A stretch of DNA of 64,000 nucleotides, from positions 496,001 to 560,000 of the forward strand of contig CAWCOV010000019.1 of NCBI GenBank assembly GCA_963797255.1, written 5' to 3'. The stretch comes from JANXZS01 sp963797255 (lineage in GTDB: Bacteria; Acidobacteriota; Terriglobia; Terriglobales; Acidobacteriaceae). The notes under the pieces were generated by a model. It was given only the letters and a program-made list of their open reading frames with translations, made no database searches and was not told the origin of the DNA. Position numbers and translations under genes: made by a program. Shown here piece after piece: positions 8,505 to 17,899 of this stretch; the first letter of the stretch is position 1, and every line of letters begins with the position of its first letter.

Positions 8505-8629
8505 TCTATTCGAATCGCGGCCCTAAGGCGGCCTTTCTCCGGGACTTTTCGACTCAAAAACCTCAAATTTATAGCCTCTCAAGGAACCTGAGGCGTCGCT
8601 CTATTCTTTATTTTCAATGGCATACATAG

Positions 8630-8645
8630 TCACATCTCAATGTGA
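8630..8645. repeat. Palindrome upstream of hsp20
   Basis: TCACAT (8630-8635), spacer CTCA, ATGTGA (8640-8645): perfect 6-bp arms 113 bp before the hsp20 start. It could be an operator. It is not the HrcA/CIRCE element, which I could not find in this promoter region. Confidence 0.3.
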
Positions 8646-8757
8646 TAGTAAGTCGCGCATATTTTATGCAACGAATACACTATACTTCACATCAGATCTT
8701 ATGAAGCCAGAAGATCGGCCGATTCAAATCTAAGCATTTATCTGTGGAGGTGGCTCA

Positions 8758-9276
8758 ATGCCAATTACCCGTTGGGACCCATTTCGAGATGTACTAGCAC
8801 TGCAGAACCGTATGAATTCCCTGTTCCAGGACTATTCACGCGGACAGAATGAAAATGATTTTGCAACCGCAAGTTTTGTACCCCCGGTGGATGTGTACGA
8901 AGACGAGCATAAAGTCGTCCTCAAGCTTGAGGTTCCGGGTATCAAGCAGGAAGACCTTTCTATCAATGTGGAGAACAACACGCTGACCATTCACGGCGAG
9001 CGGAAGTTCGAGAAGGAAGAGAAAGAAGAGAACTTCCATCGCATTGAGCGTCGATATGGAAACTTCTATCGCGCGTTCACACTGCCAACGACGGTCGATC
9101 CGGAGAATATCCAGGCGAACTACGATGCCGGAGTACTGAAAGTGGAACTCTCGAAACGTGCCGAGGCGAAGCCGAAGCAGATCAAAGTTTCGGTCGGCAG
9201 CGGTGAAAAGAAGGACGTAGCGAAGCAGGTTGAAGGTACGGCCAAGCCGCAGACGCAGACACAACCTGCGGCGTAA
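8758..9276 (+). CDS. Small heat-shock protein, Hsp20/alpha-crystallin family
   Basis: ATP-independent holdase chaperone, 172 residues. The alpha-crystallin domain spans about residues 40-145: it opens at PPVDVYEDEHKVVLKLEVPG, continues with NTLTIHGERKFEKEE and RRYGNFYRAFTLP, and closes with the canonical YDAGVLKVELSKR. The tail is Lys/Gln/Thr rich. GGAGG upstream (gtggaggtggctcaATG) fixes the start. clpB follows on the same strand after a hairpin, so the holdase and disaggregase are adjacent, a sensible functional pair for protein rescue. Regulation was not resolved beyond the palindrome at 8630-8645. Confidence 0.95.
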   Translation: MPITRWDPFRDVLALQNRMNSLFQDYSRGQNENDFATASFVPPVDVYEDEHKVVLKLEVPGIKQEDLSINVENNTLTIHGERKFEKEEKEENFHRIERRYGNFYRAFTLPTTVDPENIQANYDAGVLKVELSKRAEAKPKQIKVSVGSGEKKDVAKQVEGTAKPQTQTQPAA

Positions 9277-9305
9277 AATCCGAACGCAAGAAGTGATGTA
9301 TTCTC

Positions 9306-9347
9306 GCGGGGATGGTCTGTTTAACGGCCTTCCCCGCTTGTTTCATT
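9306..9347 (+). terminator. Terminator-like hairpin between hsp20 and clpB
   Basis: GCGGGGATGG (9306-9315) pairs with CCTTCCCCGC (9328-9337) with one mismatch, and is followed by a T-rich stretch. It probably ends most hsp20 transcripts and sets different levels for hsp20 and clpB. Confidence 0.65.
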
Positions 9348-9392
9348 TCATCTTTTAACAATTTCAAAAAATAAAAATGAAGGTCTTGAGCT

Positions 9393-12020
9393 ATGGCTAT
9401 TCGCTGGGACAAATTTACTGTGAAGTCGCAGGAGGCGATGCAGAACGCAAGCACGCTTGCCGCGCAAAATGGCAACCCTGAATTGTTGCCGATTCATCTT
9501 CTCGCCGTCTTACTGGACGACAGGGAAGGCATTATCGTACCCGTACTCCAGAAGATTGGTGTGCCGACGGATCGGCTGCACCAGGACGCAGATCGAGCCG
9601 TAAATGCACTGCCGAAAGTATCTGGAAGTTCGGCGCAGCCCGGGATGTCGAACGCCCTGCAAAAGGTCGTCGACCGGGCATTCAAAGAGGCTGAGGAATT
9701 CAAAGACGAGTATGTTTCGACCGAGCATTTACTGCTTGCGCTCTCGATGCAGAAGAACGATCCTGCGCAACTGGCGATGGCGGCGCAAGGCGCCACGCAT
9801 GACGCGATCCTGCGTGCTCTGACTTCTGTGCGTGGGTCGCAACGCGTGACCGATCAAAATCCCGAAGCAAAGTACCAGGCTCTTGAGCGATATGCGAAAG
9901 ATCTCACGGAACTGGCGCGTCGCGGCAAGCTTGATCCAGTGATCGGACGTGATGAAGAGATTCGACGTGTGATCCAGGTGCTCTCTCGCCGGACGAAGAA
10001 TAACCCCGTGCTGATCGGCGAGCCCGGCGTGGGCAAAACAGCGATCGTCGAAGGTCTTGCGCGCAGGATCGTGTCCGGCGATGTTCCCGAGAACCTGAAG
10101 AACAAGCGCGTCATCTCGCTGGATCTCGGTTCAATGCTCGCCGGCGCAAAATATCGCGGCGAGTTTGAGGATCGCCTGAAGGCGGTGTTGAAGGATATAG
10201 AGGACTCGAATGGAGAGATCGTGCTCTTCATCGATGAGTTGCACACGCTCGTTGGCGCAGGTGCTGCCGAGGGCGCCATTGATGCGAGCAACATGCTGAA
10301 GCCGGCGCTTGCCCGCGGCGAGTTGCGCGCGATTGGTGCGACAACGCTGAATGAGTACCGCAAATACATCGAGAAAGATGCGGCACTCGAACGTCGATTC
10401 CAGATCGTTTTTGTCGGCGAGCCGAACGTGGAGGACACGATTGCGATTCTGCGCGGATTGAAGGAGCGCTATGAAGCGCACCACAATGTGCGCATAAAGG
10501 ACTCGGCGATTGTTGCCGCCGCAGTCCTCTCGCATCGCTATATTTCTGACCGCTTTCTGCCGGACAAGGCTATCGATCTTGTGGATGAAGCGGCAGCGTC
10601 TCTGGCGATCCAGATCGGATCGGTGCCGACGGATATCGACCAGATAGAGCGCGAAGTCACGTCGCTCGAGATTGAAAGGACTGCGCTGAAGCGCGAGACC
10701 GACGCGAACTCGAAAGACAGAATGAAAGCAGTGGAACGCAAGCTCGCAGAGTTGAAGGAAAAGGCGAGTGGATTGCGAGCTCGCTGGCAAAAAGAACGAG
10801 AAGCCATTACGCGGATCAGCACTCTGAAGAAACAGATTGAAGCACTCAGGGTTGACCTCGACGATCAGACACGAAAGGGAAATTTGGAACGGGCAGGTCA
10901 GATCCAATATGGAGAACTGCCAAAGCTGGAAGCCGAATTGAAGCAGCTGAATGCCGCGCAGGATGGAACAAACGGCGCACAGCGCATGCTAAAGGAAGAA
11001 GTAGACGAAGAAGACGTTGCTCACATTGTGAGCAAGTGGACGGGCATTCCTGTTTCCAAAATGTTGGAAGGAGAAGTGCAGAAGCTGGTCAACATGGAGG
11101 CCCGTCTGCGTGAGCGGGTAGTCGGTCAGGACGAGGCACTTTCTGCCGTTGCGAATGCGATTCGCCGTTCTCGCGCAGGACTGAGCGACCCCAAGCGGCC
11201 GATTGGATCCTTCATTTTCCTTGGTCCGACTGGCGTAGGAAAGACTGAGACAGCACGCGCACTGGCGGAGTATCTCTTCGACGATGAGCAAGCAATGGTG
11301 CGCATCGACATGTCGGAGTACATGGAGAAGCACGCCGTCTCACGCTTGATTGGCGCGCCCCCGGGATACATTGGGTTCGACGAAGGTGGTCAGTTGACGG
11401 AAGCTGTTCGCCGCAGACCCTATTCAGTCGTGCTCTTCGATGAAATTGAGAAAGCACATCCAGATGTCTTCAACGTGCTTCTGCAGGTTCTTGATGATGG
11501 AAGGCTGACCGACTCCAAGGGCCGCACGGTAGATTTCAAAAATACTGTGTTGATCATGACTTCGAATTTAGGGTCACAGGTTCTGCAGGCGGAGACGCTT
11601 TCAACAGAATCAGGTTTTGAGTTAGCGCGCGAGCAGGTAATGGAAATTCTCCGGCAGAGTTTTCGTCCGGAGTTCCTCAATCGCGTGGATGACATTGTGA
11701 TCTTCCGTCCGCTGGGCGAAGAACAGTTAAGCCACATTATTGATCTGCGTCTGGAAGACCTGAAGAAGCTGTTGAGTGATCGCAAGATAACGCTTGAACT
11801 CAGCGATGCTGCGCGTCAACTTCTGCTGGTAATGGGATATGACAGGGCCTACGGTGCGCGGCCGTTGAAACGAACACTGCAACGCATGATTCAGGATCCT
11901 CTTGCATTGAAGATTCTGGATGGTGAAGTCCTTCACGGAGACAATGTCCGAGTGGACGCCAGCAAAGATAACACTCAACTTAAATTCACGGTGTTGTCGC
12001 GCGAAAAGGTGCGTAAGTAA
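9393..12020 (+). CDS. clpB: ATP-dependent chaperone ClpB
   Basis: Hsp100 disaggregase, 875 residues, that extracts proteins from aggregates together with DnaK. The Clp N-domain repeats are at residues 1-150. The first AAA+ domain has Walker A GEPGVGKT at residues 209-216 and Walker B VLFIDELHTLVGAG. The long coiled-coil middle domain (about residues 400-530) separates ClpB from ClpA/ClpC. The second AAA+ domain has GPTGVGKT at 611-618 and VVLFDEIEKAHPDVFNVLLQ. No IGF/L loop for ClpP binding was seen, consistent with ClpB. ATG 9393 gives the usual MAIRWDKFTVKSQEA start. It ends against the convergent prmC gene. Confidence 0.97.
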   Translation: MAIRWDKFTVKSQEAMQNASTLAAQNGNPELLPIHLLAVLLDDREGIIVPVLQKIGVPTDRLHQDADRAVNALPKVSGSSAQPGMSNALQKVVDRAFKEAEEFKDEYVSTEHLLLALSMQKNDPAQLAMAAQGATHDAILRALTSVRGSQRVTDQNPEAKYQALERYAKDLTELARRGKLDPVIGRDEEIRRVIQVLSRRTKNNPVLIGEPGVGKTAIVEGLARRIVSGDVPENLKNKRVISLDLGSMLAGAKYRGEFEDRLKAVLKDIEDSNGEIVLFIDELHTLVGAGAAEGAIDASNMLKPALARGELRAIGATTLNEYRKYIEKDAALERRFQIVFVGEPNVEDTIAILRGLKERYEAHHNVRIKDSAIVAAAVLSHRYISDRFLPDKAIDLVDEAAASLAIQIGSVPTDIDQIEREVTSLEIERTALKRETDANSKDRMKAVERKLAELKEKASGLRARWQKEREAITRISTLKKQIEALRVDLDDQTRKGNLERAGQIQYGELPKLEAELKQLNAAQDGTNGAQRMLKEEVDEEDVAHIVSKWTGIPVSKMLEGEVQKLVNMEARLRERVVGQDEALSAVANAIRRSRAGLSDPKRPIGSFIFLGPTGVGKTETARALAEYLFDDEQAMVRIDMSEYMEKHAVSRLIGAPPGYIGFDEGGQLTEAVRRRPYSVVLFDEIEKAHPDVFNVLLQVLDDGRLTDSKGRTVDFKNTVLIMTSNLGSQVLQAETLSTESGFELAREQVMEILRQSFRPEFLNRVDDIVIFRPLGEEQLSHIIDLRLEDLKKLLSDRKITLELSDAARQLLLVMGYDRAYGARPLKRTLQRMIQDPLALKILDGEVLHGDNVRVDASKDNTQLKFTVLSREKVRK

Positions 12021-12029
12021 TAACTTAAC

Positions 12030-12054
12030 GGGGCTGCGGCTTTGCTGCGGCCCC
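12030..12054. terminator. Hairpin between convergent clpB and prmC
   Basis: GGGGCTGC (12030-12037) pairs with GCGGCCCC (12047-12054), with one G-T position, in the 37-bp gap between the convergent stops. No strong T-run follows on the plus strand; probably a bidirectional terminator. Confidence 0.5.
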
Positions 12055-12057
12055 GAA

Positions 12058-12915
12058 CTATTTATCCAGGCGCGCACACGCGACGCGGGGTATTTCCTGA
12101 AGGTCAGAAACAAAACTTACCTCTGTCCAGTCTGCCAGCAACCGAGAGAGTGCGTCCTTCTGGCCAAAGCCAATCTCCATTACGAGCCATCCACCGGGAT
12201 TGAGAACCTGCTTTGCCTGCGGAATGAGGCGATCGTAAATCTCATGCCCGGTCTCTCCTGCAAATAGCGCGACTGCTGGCTCGTAGTCACGTACTTGCCT
12301 GCTTAAGACAGGCACCTCGCCGTTCGCAACATAGGGTGGGTTGGAAACAACGACGTCGAATCGATCCGTCGAGACTTCCGAAAGGAGATCGGAAGTAAGA
12401 AAACGAATTCGATCCGACAATTCGTGTTGCGCCGCATTGCGTGTCGCCAATTCGAGAGCCGCTGGTGAAATATCGAGAGCTGTCACGCTGGCAAGCGGAC
12501 GATGAACGGCAAGCGCGATCGCAATCGCTCCTGAACCCGTCCCCACATCTACAATACGGATTTGCGTTTCAGCAGCAGTCTTTTCAAGCACAGCTTCGAC
12601 GAGGTGTTCCGTCTCAGGGCGCGGAATCAAAACGCTGGCATTTACGAGCAGCGGCAAGCCGTAGAACTCGACCGTGCCAAGGATGTATTGAATGGGTTCA
12701 TGAACTTCGCGGCGCGCAAGAAATCGTTGAAACTTCTCGTACTCATCCTGCGAGAGAATGTAGTCGGGATTCGCGAGGAGAAAAGTCCTGGGCCTCTGAA
12801 TCGCATTTATGAGCAGAAGCTCCGCGTCCAAGCGCGCGGGAGAATCACTTTCCGCCCGCTGTAACCGCACTTGCGCGTCAGCCATAGCGGTGCGAATTGA
12901 GACGCGCGGAGACAT
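12058..12915 (-). CDS. prmC: Release-factor glutamine methyltransferase PrmC
   Basis: SAM-dependent N5-glutamine methyltransferase (HemK/PrmC), 285 residues, that modifies the Gln of the GGQ motif in release factors. It shows an N-terminal helical substrate-binding domain with the PIQYILG-type motif (EPIQYILGTVEFYGL), the SAM-binding VDVGTGSGAIAIAL, and the catalytic NPPY (VVSNPPYVANGE) that contacts the target glutamine. It lies 3 bp downstream of prfA on the same strand, so enzyme and substrate are encoded in one operon, a widespread arrangement. Confidence 0.96.
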   Translation of the reverse strand: MSPRVSIRTAMADAQVRLQRAESDSPARLDAELLLINAIQRPRTFLLANPDYILSQDEYEKFQRFLARREVHEPIQYILGTVEFYGLPLLVNASVLIPRPETEHLVEAVLEKTAAETQIRIVDVGTGSGAIAIALAVHRPLASVTALDISPAALELATRNAAQHELSDRIRFLTSDLLSEVSTDRFDVVVSNPPYVANGEVPVLSRQVRDYEPAVALFAGETGHEIYDRLIPQAKQVLNPGGWLVMEIGFGQKDALSRLLADWTEVSFVSDLQEIPRVACARLDK

Positions 12916-12918
12916 GTT

Positions 12919-14001
12919 TTAACGAATGTCCGCCGTCTCAGACTTGAGCCGCTCCGCCTGGTAATGCGAAGTTAGGGCGTCAATGGTCGGCTGCAACTTT
13001 CCTTCCATCACCTCGGCGAGTTGATGGTTCGTTAAGCCAATTCGGTGATCCGTGAGCCGGTTCTGAGGGAAGTTATAGGTGCGGATTTTTTCGCTCCTGT
13101 CTCCCGTGCCGACCTGTTGTTTCCGTTCCTTCGCCAACTCCGCCTGCTGCTTTTCCATCTCCTGCTCATACAGGCGGGCACGCAGAACGCGCATACCCTT
13201 CTCGCGATTCTTGATCTGAGATTTTTCGTCCTGGCAACTCACCACGGTGCCAGTAGGAATATGCGTGATCCGCACGGCGGAGTAGGTTGTATTTACCGAT
13301 TGGCCGCCTGGGCCGGATGAACAGAACGTGTCGATGCGCAAATCTTTCGCTTCAATTTTTACGTCGACTTCTTCCGCTTCCGGCAATACCGCCACCGTAA
13401 TCGCAGACGTGTGCACTCGACCCTGCGTCTCAGTCTCTGGAACGCGCTGCACGCGATGCACGCCGCTCTCGTACTTCATCTGAGAGAACACACGGTCACC
13501 TTCAATGATGGCGATGACTTCCTTAAGACCGCCAACGCCGGATTCTGAAGATGAAAGTACCTCGACTTTCCACCTGTGCTGTTCAGCAAAGCGGGTGTAC
13601 ATCCGGAAGACTTCGGCTACAAAGAGCGAGGCTTCATCTCCACCGGTTCCCGCTCGGATTTCAAGGATGACGTTCTTTTCGTCATTCGGATCCTTCGGCA
13701 GCAACATCACCTTAAGGTCTTCCTCGATCGCAGGTAGGCGAGCTTCCAGTTGCGCAAGTTCTTCGGTCGCCATGGCACGAATCTCGGGGTCGCTTTCGTT
13801 CAGCATCCCCCGTGCATCGTCGGCACCATTCTTTATCTGCTTGTACTGGCGGAACTTGTCCACCACTTCCTGCAGATCGCGGTGCTGCTTGGCGGTCTTT
13901 TGATATTTCTGCTGATCGTTGACTATCTCGGGATCCGCCAGCTGGCTTCCCAGTTCTTCGTATCGTGCTTCCATCTGTTGCAAACGATCAAACATATACA
14001 C
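12919..14001 (-). CDS. prfA: Peptide chain release factor 1
   Basis: RF1, 360 residues, which recognises UAA and UAG and triggers peptide release. The codon-reading tripeptide is PET at residues 188-190 (P-x-T class, RF1 type). The catalytic GGQ is at 232-234 within SSGPGGQSVNTT, and Gln234 is the target of the adjacent PrmC. The coiled N-terminal domain and the C-terminal DHRIGLTNH segment are normal. The start is ATG at 14001, or the ATG two codons later. The gene heads the prfA-prmC operon. Confidence 0.97.
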   Translation of the reverse strand: MYMFDRLQQMEARYEELGSQLADPEIVNDQQKYQKTAKQHRDLQEVVDKFRQYKQIKNGADDARGMLNESDPEIRAMATEELAQLEARLPAIEEDLKVMLLPKDPNDEKNVILEIRAGTGGDEASLFVAEVFRMYTRFAEQHRWKVEVLSSSESGVGGLKEVIAIIEGDRVFSQMKYESGVHRVQRVPETETQGRVHTSAITVAVLPEAEEVDVKIEAKDLRIDTFCSSGPGGQSVNTTYSAVRITHIPTGTVVSCQDEKSQIKNREKGMRVLRARLYEQEMEKQQAELAKERKQQVGTGDRSEKIRTYNFPQNRLTDHRIGLTNHQLAEVMEGKLQPTIDALTSHYQAERLKSETADIR

Positions 14002-14240
14002 CTCATGCCGCGCGCTTCGCGCAATGTTACCCAGAAGTTGAAAACTAGAATCAGGCGCAAGTCAGACGAGCGGGAGGGCCGCTAGAGGAGTGCGTGGCAG
14101 GGAGCGATGCGCGAGGTCTGAAGAAGAGAAACGTTCATAACATCACCATTTTACCGCAAACGGTGCCAATTGGAGCCATAGAAGCTCTTGCTGGAATACT
14201 GATTTGATTCAGGAGAACGGATAAGCGCATCTTTATTGTC

Positions 14241-16085
14241 ATGTCCGCCAGCCTCGATCAGTTCGCCAAACTATCTGAAACGCTATCCAAGACGAGCAAA
14301 AAACTGGAGAAACGGTCCAGGATCGCGGAATGGTTACGGCTGCTGTCTCCGGAGGATGCAGCACTGGCGGCTCTTTACCTCGCAGGGCAGCCCTTCTCCG
14401 AGAGGGAAAGGCGCTCACTGAATCTGGGCGGATCGGTGCTAAGCCGCGCGGTGGTGCAGCTTGCGGAAACGAATGACACTGCTCTCCATCAGGCGTACTT
14501 AAATCATGGGGACCTGGGGGCTGCCGCATTCGATCTCATGTCGCAAAAGAATTCCGTCGAAAGCACGCTGACGTTGGCGGATGTGGAGAATGCGTTCGTA
14601 TCCATCGCTGCGTCGGGTCGTCCGCAGGTCAAACTTCATTTCATGACCAGCCTGCTAACAAGGTCTACTCCGCTGGAAGCAAAGTACCTCATCAAACTGG
14701 CCCTGGGAGATATGCGCACCGGCGTACGGCAAAGCCTGATTGAGGACGCGATTGCGGAGGCCTACTCGGCTGATGTCTCCAGCGTTCGCAGAGCCGTGAT
14801 GCTTTCCGGAGATTTAGGCGAAGTGGTAAAGCTGGCCGCTGCCGGAACATTGGATCAGGCGCAAATGAAGCTGTTTCATTCTCTTGGATTTATGCTCGCG
14901 AGTCCGGTCGCAACCGTTGAGGAGGCATTGGCTCGGTTTGCTACGGAGCTTGCCGAAGAACAAGAGCACCCCGAACAGCCGACTTCAGAGACACCTAGCG
15001 TCAAAGCTGAGGCACCCGCAGCAACGGTCGACATTGAGTCTCGAATTAGTGAGGCGATGATTGAAGACAAATTCGACGGCATCCGCTGCCAGCTTCACTG
15101 CGGCGATCCCGCTCAGCCGGGCCTTGTTGCTCTCTTCTCGCGCACGCGCGAGGATTTGACGGCTGCTTTTCCTGAACTCGCGACGGCTTTCAGCAGAGTT
15201 CAAAAGCCCGTCATTTTGGATGGGGAGATTCTGGCCTGGGATTCAGAGGGACGGAGAGCGCTGGCGTTTGCGTCTCTGCAGAAACGCATCGGTCGCAAGA
15301 ATGTCTCTCGCGAGATGCAGGAGCAGACACCAGTGGTCTTCATGGCATTCGACATCCTGTATGCGGATGGCGAGCTATTGCTCAACGAGCCTTTAAACAA
15401 GCGCCGACTGCGACTTGAGATGCTCTACGACGAAATTGCGGGTCTTACTTTGGCTGGACCGGAATCCGATGGCGCGGGCCAGTCGCTGCTCTTCGCTCCA
15501 ACTAATGGCGATGGAAACTTCTCTCGTTTGATTTTATCGGCCGCAGAACCTCTCACCTCGATCGACCAATTGGAGCAGGCCTACGTTGACGCTCGCAGCC
15601 GGGGCAACGAGGGGGTCATGATCAAGGCGCGGAACAGTGTTTACCAGCCGGGCCGACGGGGATTGGCGTGGCTGAAACTCAAGCGAGAATTGGCGACATT
15701 GGACGTTGTGGTCACGGCCGCCGAATTTGGACACGGAAAAAGGGCGGGCGTTTTGAGCGACTACACCTTCGCTGTTCGCGATGGAGAAAGACTGCTGAAC
15801 GTCGGCAAAGCTTATTCCGGACTAACCGACGCCGAGATCGATCAACTCACAGCCTTTTTTCAGGAGCACACGGTAGAGGACTTTGGCCGCGTCCGCAGCG
15901 TCGAGCCTCTTATCGTTCTCGAAGTGGCTTTTAACAACGTCATGCGCTCGGACCGGCACGACAGCGGCTTCGCGCTCCGCTTCCCAAGAATTCTGCGGAT
16001 TCGGGAGGACAAACCTGTCAACGAGATCGACACGTTAAGCCGCGTCGAGGAGATTTACGCCTCGCAGCCCGACAAGCCAAAGTGA
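14241..16085 (+). CDS. ATP-dependent DNA ligase
   Basis: Archaeal/LigB-type ATP-dependent ligase, 614 residues, sealing nicks by a lysyl-AMP intermediate. The N-terminal DNA-binding domain (about residues 1-210) includes LKYLIKLALGDMRTGVRQ-like sequence. The adenylation domain has the nucleophile Lys277 in EDKFDGIR (KxDG), then ILDGEILAW and VFMAFDILYADG. The motif-V Lys lies in LAWLKLKRE. The OB-fold closes the protein. This is an accessory ligase; the essential NAD-dependent LigA is not expected here. It is not fused to primase or nuclease domains, so it is not LigD, and no Ku gene is adjacent. It converges with the CDF gene, 11 bp between stops. Confidence 0.93.
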   Translation: MSASLDQFAKLSETLSKTSKKLEKRSRIAEWLRLLSPEDAALAALYLAGQPFSERERRSLNLGGSVLSRAVVQLAETNDTALHQAYLNHGDLGAAAFDLMSQKNSVESTLTLADVENAFVSIAASGRPQVKLHFMTSLLTRSTPLEAKYLIKLALGDMRTGVRQSLIEDAIAEAYSADVSSVRRAVMLSGDLGEVVKLAAAGTLDQAQMKLFHSLGFMLASPVATVEEALARFATELAEEQEHPEQPTSETPSVKAEAPAATVDIESRISEAMIEDKFDGIRCQLHCGDPAQPGLVALFSRTREDLTAAFPELATAFSRVQKPVILDGEILAWDSEGRRALAFASLQKRIGRKNVSREMQEQTPVVFMAFDILYADGELLLNEPLNKRRLRLEMLYDEIAGLTLAGPESDGAGQSLLFAPTNGDGNFSRLILSAAEPLTSIDQLEQAYVDARSRGNEGVMIKARNSVYQPGRRGLAWLKLKRELATLDVVVTAAEFGHGKRAGVLSDYTFAVRDGERLLNVGKAYSGLTDAEIDQLTAFFQEHTVEDFGRVRSVEPLIVLEVAFNNVMRSDRHDSGFALRFPRILRIREDKPVNEIDTLSRVEEIYASQPDKPK

Positions 16086-16096
16086 GTCGTCGAACT

Positions 16097-17047
16097 CTAG
16101 TGGCTGTGCGAATGACCGTGGTGGTGGGCGTGAGCCTCAACCGGATCGACAGGAATGACGCAGCCGTGCGCGATCTCGCATTCAGCATCCTCAAACTGGA
16201 TCGTGGTGTGGTGGATGCGGAAGTCGTCGCGCAGAGTGGTGTTGATTTCCGCCAGTATTCGCGCACTTTCCGAAGGGGGAATGTCCGCGATCGTAACGTG
16301 AGTAGCGAGTGCGTTCGTCTGCGACCCTAGACTCCAGACATGCAGATCATGGACATCCAGCACGCCTTGAATGGCTGCGAGCCTCAAGCGGATCTCAGGA
16401 AGCGACACGCCGCGCGGAGTACCCTCGAGCAAAATATTCAGCGTCTCTCTCACGATGGAAAGCGAAGTCCACAGGATGAGCGCCGCGATCACGATTGAAA
16501 GCGCGGGATCGATCCAGTTCTTTCCGGTAATGACGATCGCCAGGCCGCCAACAATCACCGCAGCCGTGGACAGCGTGTCGCCCAGCATGTGAAGGAAGAC
16601 GCTGCGGATATTTACGTCGTGCGCCACCTTCCACAAAAGTGCCGCGATTACGCCATTCATCACCAGTCCAGCGGCAGCGACAATCATCATGAGCCGGGGC
16701 TGCACTGTAACTGGAGAATTGAGTCGATGGACCGCTTCGATAGCAATCCAGACAGCGATAAAGATCAGTGATAAGGCGTTGAGAAACGCCGCGAGAACAC
16801 CGGCCCTTTGATAGCCAAACGTCTTCTCGTCGGTCGCCGGCCTGGTGTGGAAATACACGGCGACGAATGAGAGCAGAAGCGCGAGAAAGTCTGAGACGTT
16901 GTGTCCGGACTCCGAAATGAGTGCGAGAGAGTGCGCACGAACACCCGCGAAGAAAGTGAGCAACACGTAAGCGAGTGTCGCCACCAGCGAGAAGCGCAAC
17001 ACACGCTGCATTTTCTGAGTCGACCCACCGTGCACATGCATATGCAT
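16097..17047 (-). CDS. Cation diffusion facilitator family metal exporter
   Basis: CDF (CzcD/ZitB-like) proton/divalent-cation antiporter, 316 residues, six transmembrane helices. The metal-site residues of the family are present as HNVSD in helix II and HMLGD in helix V. The cytoplasmic C-terminal domain ends in a His-rich tail, EAHAHHHGHSHSH, and the N-terminus is also His-rich (MHMHVHGG). Zn, Co or Cd is likely. A perfect inverted repeat, GCATAA-GT-TTATGC at 17044-17057, overlaps the start codon and could be a metal-responsive operator or an RNA hairpin that masks initiation. A small membrane-anchored protein gene lies upstream on the same strand. Confidence 0.93.
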   Translation of the reverse strand: MHMHVHGGSTQKMQRVLRFSLVATLAYVLLTFFAGVRAHSLALISESGHNVSDFLALLLSFVAVYFHTRPATDEKTFGYQRAGVLAAFLNALSLIFIAVWIAIEAVHRLNSPVTVQPRLMMIVAAAGLVMNGVIAALLWKVAHDVNIRSVFLHMLGDTLSTAAVIVGGLAIVITGKNWIDPALSIVIAALILWTSLSIVRETLNILLEGTPRGVSLPEIRLRLAAIQGVLDVHDLHVWSLGSQTNALATHVTIADIPPSESARILAEINTTLRDDFRIHHTTIQFEDAECEIAHGCVIPVDPVEAHAHHHGHSHSH

Positions 17048-17112
17048 AAGTTTATGCTGCCTTGGGGAGGGCCATCAATTGCCGGCACGATGAGATGAAA
17101 GTATTGCGATCG

Positions 17113-17613
17113 TCACTCTGCGGCGGTTCGGTCGGAAAGGACTCCGGCGCGATTCCCGGCACGAGCGGCTGGAGGACCAAAGGTAATGGCAGCAGATTCT
17201 CGCAAGCCGCTCCAGTTTTCAGCCACAATAATGCTGTTTTCCGGGTTGTGCGCATCGTACCGGATGGTTGCGGGAAAGCTTAACCGGCATTGATAGATGT
17301 CCACAAAATCACCCATGAGGGTAACGTCCTGGGAGCAGTTGTAGACCACTCCTGCAATTTCATATCGATAAATAATGAGCTTCATGCCGCTGGTCCTGCC
17401 GCTTTCGCTTGCGTCCAGGTCCGCGATATCCACCACGGTCCCATCCACCAGCCGGCCGACCTTTACGAGGTTGAGACGGCGTTCGCGCTCGATTTCTTCC
17501 TCTGTCTTTTTTCTGCGCAAAAACACCCACGCCACAGCCGCCCCACCCAGGAGGACGCCGGCTGTAGTCAGCGCTCCCAGGACCTCCGGATTGCGTAGAG
17601 AAAAGCTCGTCAT
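17113..17613 (-). CDS. DUF3592-like single-pass membrane protein
   Basis: Hypothetical protein of about 166 residues from the ATG at 17613, which has GGGAG upstream; a longer TTG-started version (17649) is less likely. A single hydrophobic helix (about residues 15-31, ALTTAGVLLGGAAVAWVFL) is followed by a charged segment and a beta-rich domain ending in FPATIRYDAHNPENSIIVAE. This resembles DUF3592-type sequences, where RYDPxNPxxS is common. Function unknown. It precedes the CDF exporter gene by 65 bp on the same strand and is divergent from hslV. Confidence 0.7.
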   Translation of the reverse strand: MTSFSLRNPEVLGALTTAGVLLGGAAVAWVFLRRKKTEEEIERERRLNLVKVGRLVDGTVVDIADLDASESGRTSGMKLIIYRYEIAGVVYNCSQDVTLMGDFVDIYQCRLSFPATIRYDAHNPENSIIVAENWSGLRESAAITFGPPAARAGNRAGVLSDRTAAE

Positions 17614-17899
17614 TGAAACTTGCGGCTCCCGCCATCCCGTCGCAGGCAAGAGGGTTGTTCCCTGGCTGCAAAAGGGTACTTGAAGGATACCTTAGAGAGG
17701 CGGGATATCGATCATCTCTGACGGCGCTTTTCACGCCGCGAAGCAATCAATCCTGCTCCCGGCTGCTGCTATATACTGAAGAACGAGCATGTCCAACCGA
17801 TTGACTCTACCGGTGGCCGATCCCGGCGCCCCTCATTCCTCCGAACTCTCTCCGCGTCCCAAGTCCCGCAAAAACAGCAGGACGCAGAACGCAAGCCCC

